NCBI RefSeq assembly: GCF_023898315.1
Contig: NC_064616.1
Coordinates: 646,160,974-646,224,973, forward strand
DNA: 64,000 bases
Source of the DNA: Schistocerca nitens
Lineage: Eukaryota; Arthropoda; Insecta; Orthoptera; Acrididae
Reading direction: 5' to 3'
This document shows positions 23,340 to 33,459 of this stretch, one piece after another. Position 1 is the stretch's first letter; every line of letters starts with the position of its first letter. The translations under genes were made by a program, and so were the position numbers. Under the pieces are notes generated by a model. That model was not told the origin of the DNA and did not search any database. It saw only the letters and a program-made list of their open reading frames with translations.

Positions 23340-23541
23340 CATGGCATTTGTTCTCCAGAAACCAAAAACGCACCACACTTAAATCTGAAAGCGACCGCCG
23401 TTACTGGCGACCTTTGTGTCGAAATTTAGTGTGTTCCGATGAGTCCTGGCTTCACCTGTCCTACAGAGGTGGCGCAACGTCTCTGACGCTGCAATGATGT
23501 CCACAATACAATACTATACGCTGTTGGGGCGCAACTGAATA
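23340..23541 (+). pseudogene. Tc1-like transposase fragment
   Basis: A short plus-strand stretch reads like the start of a Tc1-like catalytic domain (DRRYWRPLC..LVCSDESWLHLS, with the SDES motif). It stops where the next transposon begins at 23544, so it may be an element into which that transposon jumped. Confidence 0.45.
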
Positions 23542-23543
23542 TA

Positions 23544-24870
23544 CACTATCTCATCAAAAGTATCCGGACACCCCTATCTAATGTGAAACTGGCCACTAGA
23601 TGCCACAAGAGGCGGACCCGCCAGTATGAAAGGAAGCGGGAATTATTGTGTTGTCAGTAGAGAAGCAGGAAGAGCAGGAGAGCTGAATGACTTCGAATGT
23701 GCACTAGTCATTTGATATCACCTGAGTAGCAAATCCATCAGGGCCATTTTGACTCTTCTAAAGCACAAGTCCACTGTAGGCGACGTGGTTGTGAAGTGGA
23801 AATTCGAAGAAACAACCACAACAGGCACATACTGACGGACAGAGACCGTGTAGCAGCGCGGAGGATGGTTGTAATAAATCGCGTGACACCAATGGAAGGA
23901 ATCACTTTTGCGTTCTAAAGTGCTACAAGCAGCCCAGCTAGCACAATAACTGTGCTTAAGGAGTTAGAAAGAATGGGGTACTATTGTTCACCAGCTCACA
24001 AGAAGCCTCACATGTCTGTAACCGATGTTACGCGACACTTGAGATGGTTTAAACAGTGACGCCACTGGACAGTGGATGAATGAAAACGAGACATTTCGAA
24101 TGATGGATCACGCTATAACCTGTGGCAATCCGACCGCAGGATTTGGGTTTGGCGAATGCCTAGAGATCATTACCCGCCATCACCCGTAGAGCTAACAGTC
24201 GAGTATGGAGGATGTGATGTTACGGTATGTGGTTTTCCTCGCGGTTAGGGTGTGGTCCCCTTATTGCATTTAAGAAACGTCGAAGGAGACGAAAACAGTT
24301 TACAGCATTGTGTGCTGCGTACAGTACAGAAACAGTTCCAGTTCGGAGACGACGACTGACTATCAGCATGATAATGTATCCTGTCAAAGTAGGATCTGTG
24401 ATATAAGAACGTAGGCTTCCACGGGCGGTGTCAGTGATTAAAATTCTTCTGGGTATTATGCCATATCATTGCTAAAAACTAACAATAATAAACTAAAACC
24501 GATGTTTCGGCCGAATTGCAACGTAAAGTATGTAATAAATAGAAGCACCTATCCCATGCAAAATCAGTCGTGTCCTCAGGAAGGCCGTTGCAATTCGGCC
24601 GAGAGGTCGGTTTTAGTTTATTATTATTGTTGTTAGTTTTTAGCAATGACGCGGCATAATACCCAGAAGAATTTTAATCACTGGGATCTGTGAGGCAACA
24701 GTTCGTAGACAACAGCATTCCCGAAATGCACTGGCCCGCCCAGCATCCCGACCTGAACCCAAAGCAACATTTGCAGTCACTTAAAAACACTCCGTGATAC
24801 GCTTGGAACCATGTAAGATAGACGGATTAAGTGTGAACTCCAGCCCCGACCTCAACACAAGGTGACACGC
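23544..24870 (+). mobile_element. Decayed Tc1-like transposon, split by a foldback insert
   Basis: The left terminus CACTATCTCATCAAAAGTAT follows a TA (23542-23543). Broken transposase sequence continues on the plus strand; around the insert the second-Asp region (YQHDN-like, near 24366-24388) and the downstream WPAQHPDLNP-like segment (24730-24760) are separated by a 283-bp insert at 24401-24683. I could not find the right terminal repeat, so the right limit is approximate. Confidence 0.7.
24401..24683. mobile_element. Foldback/MITE-like insert with 9-bp TSD
   Basis: The direct repeat GGATCTGTG sits on both sides (24392-24400 and 24684-24692). Inside, two arms of about 92-98 bp (24432-24523 and 24586-24683) are inverted copies (CAGTGATTAAAATTCTTCTG left; CAGAAGAATTTTAATCACTG right). 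The right arm reaches the edge of the insert, but 31 bases (24401-24431) lie outside the left arm, so the insert is asymmetric. It has no coding capacity. Confidence 0.8.
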
Positions 24871-26353
24871 ATTTCATGATAATTTTATAGGTTCGAAAGA
24901 TATATACACTACTTTTGTTCGCTCCTGTGGTCAGTGATGCTATCATGTTGCAACATGACAGGATTTGCCGACTGGAACAACAATGGGCGCTTGAGAGTGA
25001 GGGCTGTCTCTCCGAAACTATTTAGTGAACAAAAACGAAAACACAGTAACTAGCTAGCGGTTATTTCCAGGGAGAAACCTGTCAGCTATGGACTCCCACA
25101 TAGGGATTCTCCACATAAAATAATGCTGTCTTCGACCAGGAAGTTGATTTGACCATCATAGGGCTGATCTACCTATTGTCCTTGTCTTTTTGCTAACCTT
25201 TGATCTGACTGACCCAGCCAGCTATACGAGGACGAACACTTGACTCCAAATTACGGTGCAACTTGGCAAATACTAATCATTGGCGGAGATGAAAGGAGCG
25301 GTGACACCACGTTTTATAATCAGTAGACTATAACAAGCCACTAGTTTTTCTTGACAATTTGACGTTATATTCTTCAGATAACTGTCTTGCCCTCTAAGCT
25401 TTTAAAGCATGCGCATCTTACACGAGGGTTAGAATCTCCCTCAAGACACGTAACGTGATAGTTTCAGCTCCTTTTGATGCGTCTGGAAACGTTGGGGAAT
25501 AAAGAAAATTAGCAGCATGGAACCTCTAATGAATGCCGAGAGGTTGTGTGTGCATCGATATAATAAAACCGTATTAAAGTTTTGTTGGAACCATCTTACA
25601 TGGAAACTTTACAAGGAAGTAAAACGGGAACAGAGATTAACAAAATTGCCATAAATTACTGAATAACTATGACTAATCTTTTCTCTCAGAATTGCCATCT
25701 GAGTTGTCATTAGTGGATATGTATTAGTCTGGGGACTAAGGAAGAAGAGAAGAATATATTAAAGCCTTATCCTTATGAATTCGTTCGAGAAGCCTGTTAG
25801 CGGATTATCTAATTTACTGATTGAGACAGTCGGTACTCTGAAAAAAAAAAAAAAAAAAAAAAAAGATCGGTTTTAAAAGGGTTACATTGTGACGTTTATC
25901 CAGTTCATGCAGCGCCACACAATAGCAAACTAGGTATCTATCGACGCGACCACGCTCATAACCTCGCCGTTGAGCGCCCGTGAACACACTCATCCATATG
26001 AAATAGCTATAAAAAATTCTTGCTCAAGCTGAAGAATCCAGAAATACACTAAAGAGGAAAGACCATGGCAGTTGCCTGTTATGCCTATTTCATTTGAAAA
26101 AAAAAAATCAATGTTTATCAGATGCAAAACAGAAGAACTTGTCAATGTTTCCATTTCTTCCTCGACAGCCCAGGAAGTTTTGATGATCCAAGAATGGAGT
26201 GTCACAAACAGAAGCCACGACAGAATTTTTTCATTAATTTCATTTTATTCTCTAGTAAGAAATGAGATGTTTTCGTCGACTACCGGTCTACTAGTTAAAT
26301 ATCTCTGCTGTACATCTGTGCTTGTATTCTCTAATAAAACATAGTGCCTCAGT
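24871..26353. other. No gene recognised; A homopolymer
   Basis: Spacer with 24 consecutive A at 25841-25864, possibly a retroelement tail, but I recognise no element next to it. Confidence 0.35.
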
Positions 26354-26985
26354 CCAGAATGAGATTTTCACTCTGCAGAGGACTGTGCGCTGATATGAAA
26401 CTTCCTGGCAGATTAAAACTGTGTTCCGGACCGAGACTCTAACTCGGGACCTTTGCCTTTCGCGGGCAAGTGCTTTACCAACTGAGCTACCCAAGCAGGA
26501 CTCACGCCCCGTCCTCACAGCTTTACTTCTGCCAGGACCTCGTTTCCTACTTTCGCAACTTCACAGAAGCTCTCCTACGAACCTTTTAGAACTAGCACTC
26601 CTGAAAGATAGGATATTGCGGAGACATGGCTTAGCCACAGCCTGGGGGATGTTTCCAGAATGAGATTTTCACTACAGTTTTAATCTGCCAGGAAGTTTCA
26701 TATCAGCGCACAATCCGCTGCAGAGTGAAAATCTCATTCTGGAAACATCCCCCAGGCTGTGGCTAAGCCATGCCTCCGCAATATCCTTTCTGTCAGGAGC
26801 GCTAGTTCCGCAAGGTTCGCAGGAGAGCTTCTGTAAAGGTTGGAAAGTAGGAGACGAAGTACTGGCAGAAGTAAAGCTGAGAGGACGAGGCGAGTGTCGT
26901 GCTTGGGTAGCTCAGATGACAGAGCACTTGCCCGCGAAAGGCAAATGTCCCGAGTTCGAGTCTCGGTCCAGCACACAGTTTTAAT
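26354..26985. mobile_element. Inverted pair of tRNA-like SINE units (palindrome)
   Basis: Two units of about 310-330 bp face each other: the left in plus orientation of the unit, the right its reverse complement, meeting near 26655-26680. Each has CCAGAATGAGATTTTCACTC at one end and a tRNA-like core: GGGTAGCTCAGATGACAGAG (A box, on the plus strand in the right unit), a 5-bp anticodon-like stem TTGCC/GGCAA, and GAGTTCGAGTCTCGG (B box). The loop lacks the usual U before the anticodon, so these are not tRNA genes. The arms differ at a modest number of sites. Confidence 0.8.
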
Positions 26986-27070
26986 GTGCCTCTGTATTAA
27001 CGGCACTTTCAACAAAAACTTGCTCATAAATAAGTCTTATTAATGATTAACTGACCTAAACTGTTGCGTG

Positions 27071-27190
27071 GTATTTTATTTTACAGTGCTAGTTTCGGGC
27101 GTTACCCATCATTGGCGGTGTCTGCATTACGAAAATTGTAATGCAGATACCTCTGGGCCAACGGCCGAAACGAGTCCGGTAAAATAAACT
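27071..27190. repeat. Short imperfect inverted repeat (hairpin/MITE-like)
   Basis: TTATTTTACAGTGCTAGTTTCGG on the left is mirrored by CCGAAACGAGTCCGGTAAAATAA on the right; the centre is GTCTGCATTAC / GTAATGCAGAT around a short loop. It could form a stem of about 50 bp. Confidence 0.6.
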
Positions 27191-29283
27191 ACTAACAAAC
27201 AATCATTGAAATGACACAATTTCTACAATTTGCATTGCAAAATGATCCCCGAACCAGTCAGTTTTCTGATATGGCACTTACAACGTTCTTAATTATTTTT
27301 CTAATTTGTCTCTTTTTGCAGTGATTAGGTGGTCAGCATAATTGTGTGTCTTCAGACCACTTTAAATTTTTGGATACAGATAATTTATGTGCAAAAAGAG
27401 ATTGTTTTTTGATGCTCCAGACAGATGTGACATTTAGCACTTAAAACGTTTTTCACTACCCATGTTGAAATGCTGTTAATACCGTACGGAATGAACAAAA
27501 GTGTTTCATCAGTTTAATTTTCGCGATTCGCCATGATGCAGTAGGAAGTTTACATGCAACGAGGTTCGAGAATTTAAATGAACTATTGCACATCAGCGAT
27601 TCTTAAGGAGTATCTAGTTGCGCCAGTTGTTGCTGAATAAGAAGTGGACACACGAGATCTTCTACGTTACTTTTTAACTATATACAGGAATTATAAACTT
27701 TGTGATCTCGGTAAGAAATTTTTCTACTTATTTTGCCGTGTTTCCACTCTAACAAACCTCAAATCCTTGAATTCTGTATGTATGGTCAAAAAATGTGTGA
27801 CTAAGCAAGAAAATGACGGAGAAATAGAAACAATATTCGTAGAATAATGGTTACAAGAACTGAAACGTCTTTAGGCTTTACGCTGTAACTGTGTGGTAGA
27901 GAAAGACTTGCACTTCCGAGGAAGCGTACCTTGTTGAAATACAGTTCCTACATCACCCACGTTTTTTCCCATACTCCACACGCGGAATGGGAAAGCATTT
28001 ACCAAATGCAAAAGAACAGTTTCCTTCGCAAAACTTTCTGCGCAATTCCGAGTGTAGGAAACGCGAATTCTTTCCCCCTCTCTCGTGTTGTTCTGTAACT
28101 AACAAAGCGTCACATAAGATTCCTTCCTCGATATGGTTGCACAGCATAATTAAGTAGTTACGAAAATACTGTTGCAGCTTCCACCTCAACGCGTGGAAAC
28201 ATGTGCTATGCTGAAACTACCGCGCGATAGAAAAGCAACCCACTTGTGATTGGTTGCAAAATGAGGAGACAAATAACTTCAGTGGAATCAGACCTTTGAA
28301 ACGCCTCAGCCTAGTGAAGTATTAACTAGAGAATTACCAGCGTCAAAAGCTACAATCGAATAAAAATGATTTTCAAGTACAGAGGGTGTCTACCACCAAT
28401 CAAAATCATTTGTTCGTTAAATTCTGCATTTGTTTACAATTTATGATTACACGGTAATATATCCAAAGACTATAGGGAAACAAGTCTCTGGAGAAATAAT
28501 AGCGTAACAGACAACTATGACGGGCAGATTTACAAGACTCGTTTATGAGTTATTTGGCAAAAAGCTTAACATTGCTTGAAACATACGCAGTGCTTACATA
28601 ATCCTATTTCCCCACAGTGGAGTAGAACACCCAGCGACAAAGATCTGGATAAGAAGTTCCACATTTACACTTCGACAACGAATAATGGTAGAACGTACGC
28701 CAGTAGATTCAACTTGTGTTTTAGAAAATATGACTAGTAGTACATATTCGTCTGACGCAGATGTTTAGATTTTTGCCATATAATACCTTATTTAAGACAC
28801 TTAAATCTGCTGGCGTTAACTGGCTCTTACATGGCGTTGTTTCTGTAGTGAATTTTGCTTCTGTTGTTACCATACAAACATGGACTGTACACAAATGCAG
28901 TGTTTTATAGAAAAACGACCTTAATGGGCGGGAGAACAAAGCCAGCTTCATTTTTTTTTTAATTTTGTTATTTGGTTTCTGACGTTCGAACTGAGATACT
29001 TTCCAATGCGAAAGTATGCGTAGAGTCCCGAGTTGAAGTGCGAGTGGAAACAGTAGAAGTGCTACAGTACGGTACTGTTCTTTTCTGCTTCCTACCTCTA
29101 ACGGCGTAGATAATTAAGTGGATGGTAAGTGTAGCAACTGAATAATAATATATAGAATGAAGGACACAGGAACGTGGGGGGGGGGGGGGGGGTTGTTTCT
29201 GCAAAACGTATCCAGGTGAATCACGACATTAGGCTTTCCCACTTCCCTATTTGACTAACATCGGTGCTTCATTTCCCTTACTC
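27191..29283. other. No gene recognised; G homopolymer
   Basis: About 2 kb without supported features except 17 consecutive G at 29176-29192. Confidence 0.35.
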
Positions 29284-30979
29284 ACAAGGGGAGGCCACGA
29301 CGTTTGGAACGCCGATTTGCTGCATACTTCGTACACTCTTGGTACTCCATGAGGACAACAAAATGTGTAAGCAGTAGCCCGTACTTCTCAAGCGTTACTG
29401 AGAAATTCGCAAGATAATTTCTGTCGTCAAATGTATATCTGTGCGTGGCCATTTTAACCATGAAGCGGCAGCAAGCAAGTGGTGGCGGCGGAACGGTAGC
29501 TCAGCGTATTCGGTCAGAGAGCTGGTTGGCCTCTGTAATAAAAAAAACTGAGTGAAACGATCAACAAACGAACTTTACCGGATGTCATGTGACGTCCGCA
29601 ACGAACAACGACCAAAATGAAAAAAAAAGAAAAAAGGAAAAGAAGCGTGTTCGGTTAGAGCGTTAGCTTTCCTTTCTAATAGAAGAACTGAGCGAACGGA
29701 CCGTCGAACAAACTGAACAAGTGGTTGGCGTTGAAGCCGCTAGATAGCTGGATCGAGTTCCGTTAGTTTTTTTTATTTTCAACAGTCATTTTCTTTACTA
29801 TTTATATTACAATTGATATAATGGGGAAAACACGTGTAATCGGATGAACTTTTATTAAATTTACATTGTTATTTGGCAGTTACTAATTTTTATTATCACA
29901 AATAATGTAATATTCATAACTATCGACTAGTAAACGGCCAAACGCATAAAGTGATACTGAAAATGTTTACTTGTCCGTGATTTGAAAACACTCTTATACC
30001 TGGAAGGAGCCCGAAACGACTTGTTACCTGCAAGTTTTGACCGGCACAGACGGTTTTCGAAAGATGTACTATTAATCGTCGCTTTCTACTTTACAGGTAC
30101 AAGCTGTAGGATGGTATTTTTCGTAAAAACATGGAAAACGAAGTTAAACGGCACCAGCTGCATTGAATAAATGCTATGTTTCCTCATACGCAAGGTCTTG
30201 CGACGTTTTCCGAGGAAAAGCAAACCTCGGTTAACATTTTCAAAAACCTCTCTTTCAGACGATAGTTTGGAAGCAAACCATGCATTACGCAGTACTTCCT
30301 TAAAAATCGGCGCTGATAATTGGTTATGCAGTATCTAGTGTATTTTAGTAGCATCTTCGAAGAAGCAATTTCTCGTTCTCTTTCGATTAAATACGAACAG
30401 TTTTGAAGACACGGACAAGCATACATTTTCAGTATCACTTTATGCGTTTGGTCGTTTACTAGTCGATAGTTATGAATATTATATTATTTGTGATAATTAG
30501 TAGACTGCCGAATAACATTGTTAATTTAATAAAAGTATTTTTCCCATTATATCAATTGTAATATAAATAGTAAAGAAAATGACTGTTGAAAATAAAAAAC
30601 TGACTAACGGAACTCGATCCAGCGATCTAGCGGCTTCAACGACAACCACTTTTTTTAAAAAAAATTTGCTCTATATTGTTCGCTGAATTTCTTCACGGCG
30701 GACGTCTGATTGACACCCGCTCAGTTTTTTATTAGAAAGGAAAACTACCGGTCTGATCGAACACGCTGAGCTACCGTGCCGGCACCACTCGGCTGCAGCC
30801 TATGTTTAAAATGGCCACGCACACACATGTTTTTGACGACCGAAATTATCTTGCGATTTTCTCAGTAACGCTTGAGAAGTAGGCGCTACTGCTTACACAT
30901 TTTGTTGTCCTCATGGATCACTGCGAGTTTACGAAGTTTACAGTAAATCCGCATTCCAAACGTCGTGGCCTCCCCTTGT
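29284..30979. mobile_element. Large foldback element with ~0.6-0.7 kb inverted arms
   Basis: The ends are ACAAGGGGAGGCCACGACGT and its mirror ACGTCGTGGCCTCCCCTTGT. The arms run inward to about 29995 on the left and start at about 30395 on the right. They include matching blocks such as AACGCATAAAGTGATACTGA and its reverse complement, with indels between arms. Each arm contains the GGTAGCTCAGCG tRNA-like segment also seen in the SINE at 51108-51365. The ~400-bp loop (29996-30394) has only short frames without motifs. I see no clear target duplication. It may be a non-autonomous foldback transposon or an inverted duplication. Confidence 0.75.
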
Positions 30980-31518
30980 CAGTGTCTTATAAAGAGTCTT
31001 ATCGTAGACGTCTTGCAGAAACTAGCGATGGAACACCCTATTGACCAAACTGTTTTTTTAGATTTTGAATATTCTAAGTACCGGCAACATAAACAGGCGA
31101 TTTCTTGAAGACTGAAGCGGGTACAGACGAAAAATGGAAACCCAGCAGCATTAAAACAATACCGAAGTCAAATCATTCTAAAAAAATCTGCGAAACTCAA
31201 CTCCGACAGAGAAACATCGGTCAAGGAAGGATCTCTAGTGGTATTTGTAAGTCCAAAACGAATGACATTTAGTCTGTTAGGTAGTCTGACGCTTTTTGTG
31301 TATCTTAAACATGCGAACACAAAAAGCACCCTAAAAGGAAATGCTCTCACATCCCAAAACTTAGGGAGATACATTTTGACAACTTATCCATGTTAACATC
31401 GGTTGAGCTTCGTGACTGTGGTCTGAATTACTTGAAGTAATAAAATAAAGTTTGCACAAACGTTGACAAGCAGCCTTTGCTTACATTAAGTTTGTATGAG
31501 TACTCTCTAATTCATAAT
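30980..31518. other. No feature recognised
   Basis: Spacer between repeats. Confidence 0.35.
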
Positions 31519-31580
31519 TAAGTGCCTGGCAGAGGGTTCATCGAACTACCTTCAAGCTAATTCTCTACCGTTCCACTCTT
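31519..31580 (-). mobile_element. 3' stub of the CR1/jockey-type LINE
   Basis: TTAAGTGCCTGGCAGAGGGT and TCATCGAAC match the 3' terminal region of the LINE at 15873-17386, with extra differences (a diverged subfamily). Only about 60 bases are alignable. Confidence 0.7.
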
Positions 31581-31633
31581 AAGCCAACTACACAATCTTA
31601 ATTTACAACTGTCCTGTGAATAAAGTTGAGGGC

Positions 31634-32568
31634 CCATTCTCAGACAGCCTATAAAATAAGCTACTTTTATGATTTTTTAAAAATCAAGCAATCAACGTAA
31701 ATCTTTTTGCACTTTGACAATGTTTTCTAATTTTTGAAGAAACTGTCTTCATTAAGCCCTCCACTCCTCTTCTCGTCCGAGGAGTTATAGTTGATCAGTC
31801 CAACGTGAGGTGTGTACATGACCGAAGTGCTGCACTCTGCAAATCTTATCTGAAATTAAAAAAAAAGTATCTAGAGGATATTGCGCGCGGAGTAAAAAAC
31901 GGTTTTTTTTTTGAAAGTTGAAAAACTGGCGGACGTTTGAAACAAGGATGTTTTGGAACAATTGAGTAAATTAAAATAATTAGCCTATTACTCCTTGTGG
32001 ACATGCTCGAGGAGTAATTCAGCCAAATTTCAGGAAGATAACTTTATTAGTGCGCTCGCAGTCCATTCCGTCAGCTTGAGATACAGTATTTCAAGGTAAC
32101 TGAATGGACTGCGGGCACACTGATAAAGAAATTTGGCTGAGTCACTCCTCGGGCATGTCCGCAAGAAGTAAGAGGCCATTTTTTATTTTAATTTACTCAG
32201 AAGTTATTGCAATAAACGTTACCAAAAACACGACCAAACTGCATCTTTGTTGCAACGTCCGCCATTTTATTATTTTCTCAAGTTTCAGAAACTATGCTAT
32301 TACGCTGTGCACAATATTCTATAGATTAAGAATTTTTTTTTTCGGATAAGATTTGCAGACGGCAAAACTTTGGTCATGAATATACTTCATTTTGGACAGA
32401 TCAACTCTAACTCCTCTGATAAGAGGGGGAGGGGGTTAATGATGACAGTTTAACAAAAATCAGAAATGTTACAGTATCAATAAGGTGCAAAAAGATTTAC
32501 GTTGACTGCTTTATTAGTTTAAAAAATAGTAAGAATCGCTTATTTTATAGACTGATTGACGAGAATGG
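31634..32568. repeat. Loopless ~935-bp palindrome
   Basis: Two arms of about 450 and 480 bp are inverted copies that meet at position 32085 without a spacer: CTTGAGATAC-A-GTATTTCAAG is the exact centre. Outer arm ends are CCATTCTCAGACAGCCTATA (left) and the mirror of GAGAATGG (right, 32561-32568). Arm identity looks high with small indels. No coding frame spans it. Confidence 0.8.
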
Positions 32569-32860
32569 TTTCCCACATTTTTAACATCAGTAAAACTCTC
32601 CATACTGCTTCACTTGTAAAAACGTAAACTAAAATTAAAAATTTCTTTCGGATGATAACTTTTTGCTCTGTTCCTCAGAGTCATGAGAAGCAACCCAAAC
32701 AAAAAAAAAAGAGAAAAAAGTGACGAAACTATTAGTAGCAAAATCTATTGTGCTTCCATTGTTGCTAATTGCTTCACAATTTTAATTTAAAAAAACAAGC
32801 AATGGACTTAAGTAACACTGTGGAATATAGATAACCTATTTTTTCGGAAACTAATCCAGT

Positions 32861-33165
32861 GACATCTACATGATTACTCTGCAATTCACATTTAAGGGCT
32901 TGGCAGAGGGTTCATCGAACCACAATCATACTATCTCTACCATTACACTCCCAAACAGCGCGCTGGAAGAACGAACACCTAAACCTTTCTGTTCGAGCTC
33001 TTTATTTCTCTTATTTTATTTTGATGATCATTCCTACCTATGTAGGTTGGGCTCAACAAAATATTTTCGCATTCGGAAGGGAAAGTTGGTGACTGAAATT
33101 TCGCAAATAGATCTCGCCGCGACGAGAAACGTCTTTGCTTTAATGACTTCCATCCCAACTCCCAA
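32861..33165 (-). mobile_element. 3' end copy of the CR1/jockey-type LINE
   Basis: Nearly collinear with 15873-16180: same terminal GACATCTACATGATTACTC, same AGGGTTCATCGAACCACAAT, same ATAGATCTCGCCGCGACGA. It is 5'-truncated after about 305 bases and encodes only the last part of the RT protein on the minus strand, disrupted. Confidence 0.88.
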
Positions 33166-33338
33166 TCAGCTAAACTCTGGTGTTACAATTTTAATTATTT
33201 ACTTATCAAAGCATATGTCACACTGACTGCCGTGATAGTGCATGCAGAAAATGTTTCCTGGTTCTGTCCGTTTTACAGTAAGAGAAAAAGTAATTTACCG
33301 AGATCATGCGCGAAATGCAACTAAGACGAGCGTGTGCG

Positions 33339-33456
33339 CTCGCTGTGTGCTACCGAGCGGTCAGCAGCCAAGTCTCATCCCCTTATACCCCCTCCCACTC
33401 GCTGTGTGCTAGCGAGCGGTCAGCAGCTAAGTCTCATCCCCTTATACCCCCTCCCA
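33339..33456. repeat. 59-bp tandem duplication
   Basis: Two adjacent units (33339-33397, 33398-33456) start with CTCGCTGTGTGCTA and end with CCCCTTATACCCCCTCCCA; they differ at only two sites. Confidence 0.9.
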
Positions 33457-33459
33457 CTC

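Noticed and set aside
26900..26980. Possible tRNA gene
   Set aside because: A and B boxes are present but the anticodon loop lacks the U before the anticodon, the acceptor stem does not pair, and the sequence is part of a repeated SINE unit.
29982..30438. Small frames in the loop of the foldback (62 and 84 codons)
   Set aside because: No transposase motif; lengths expected by chance.
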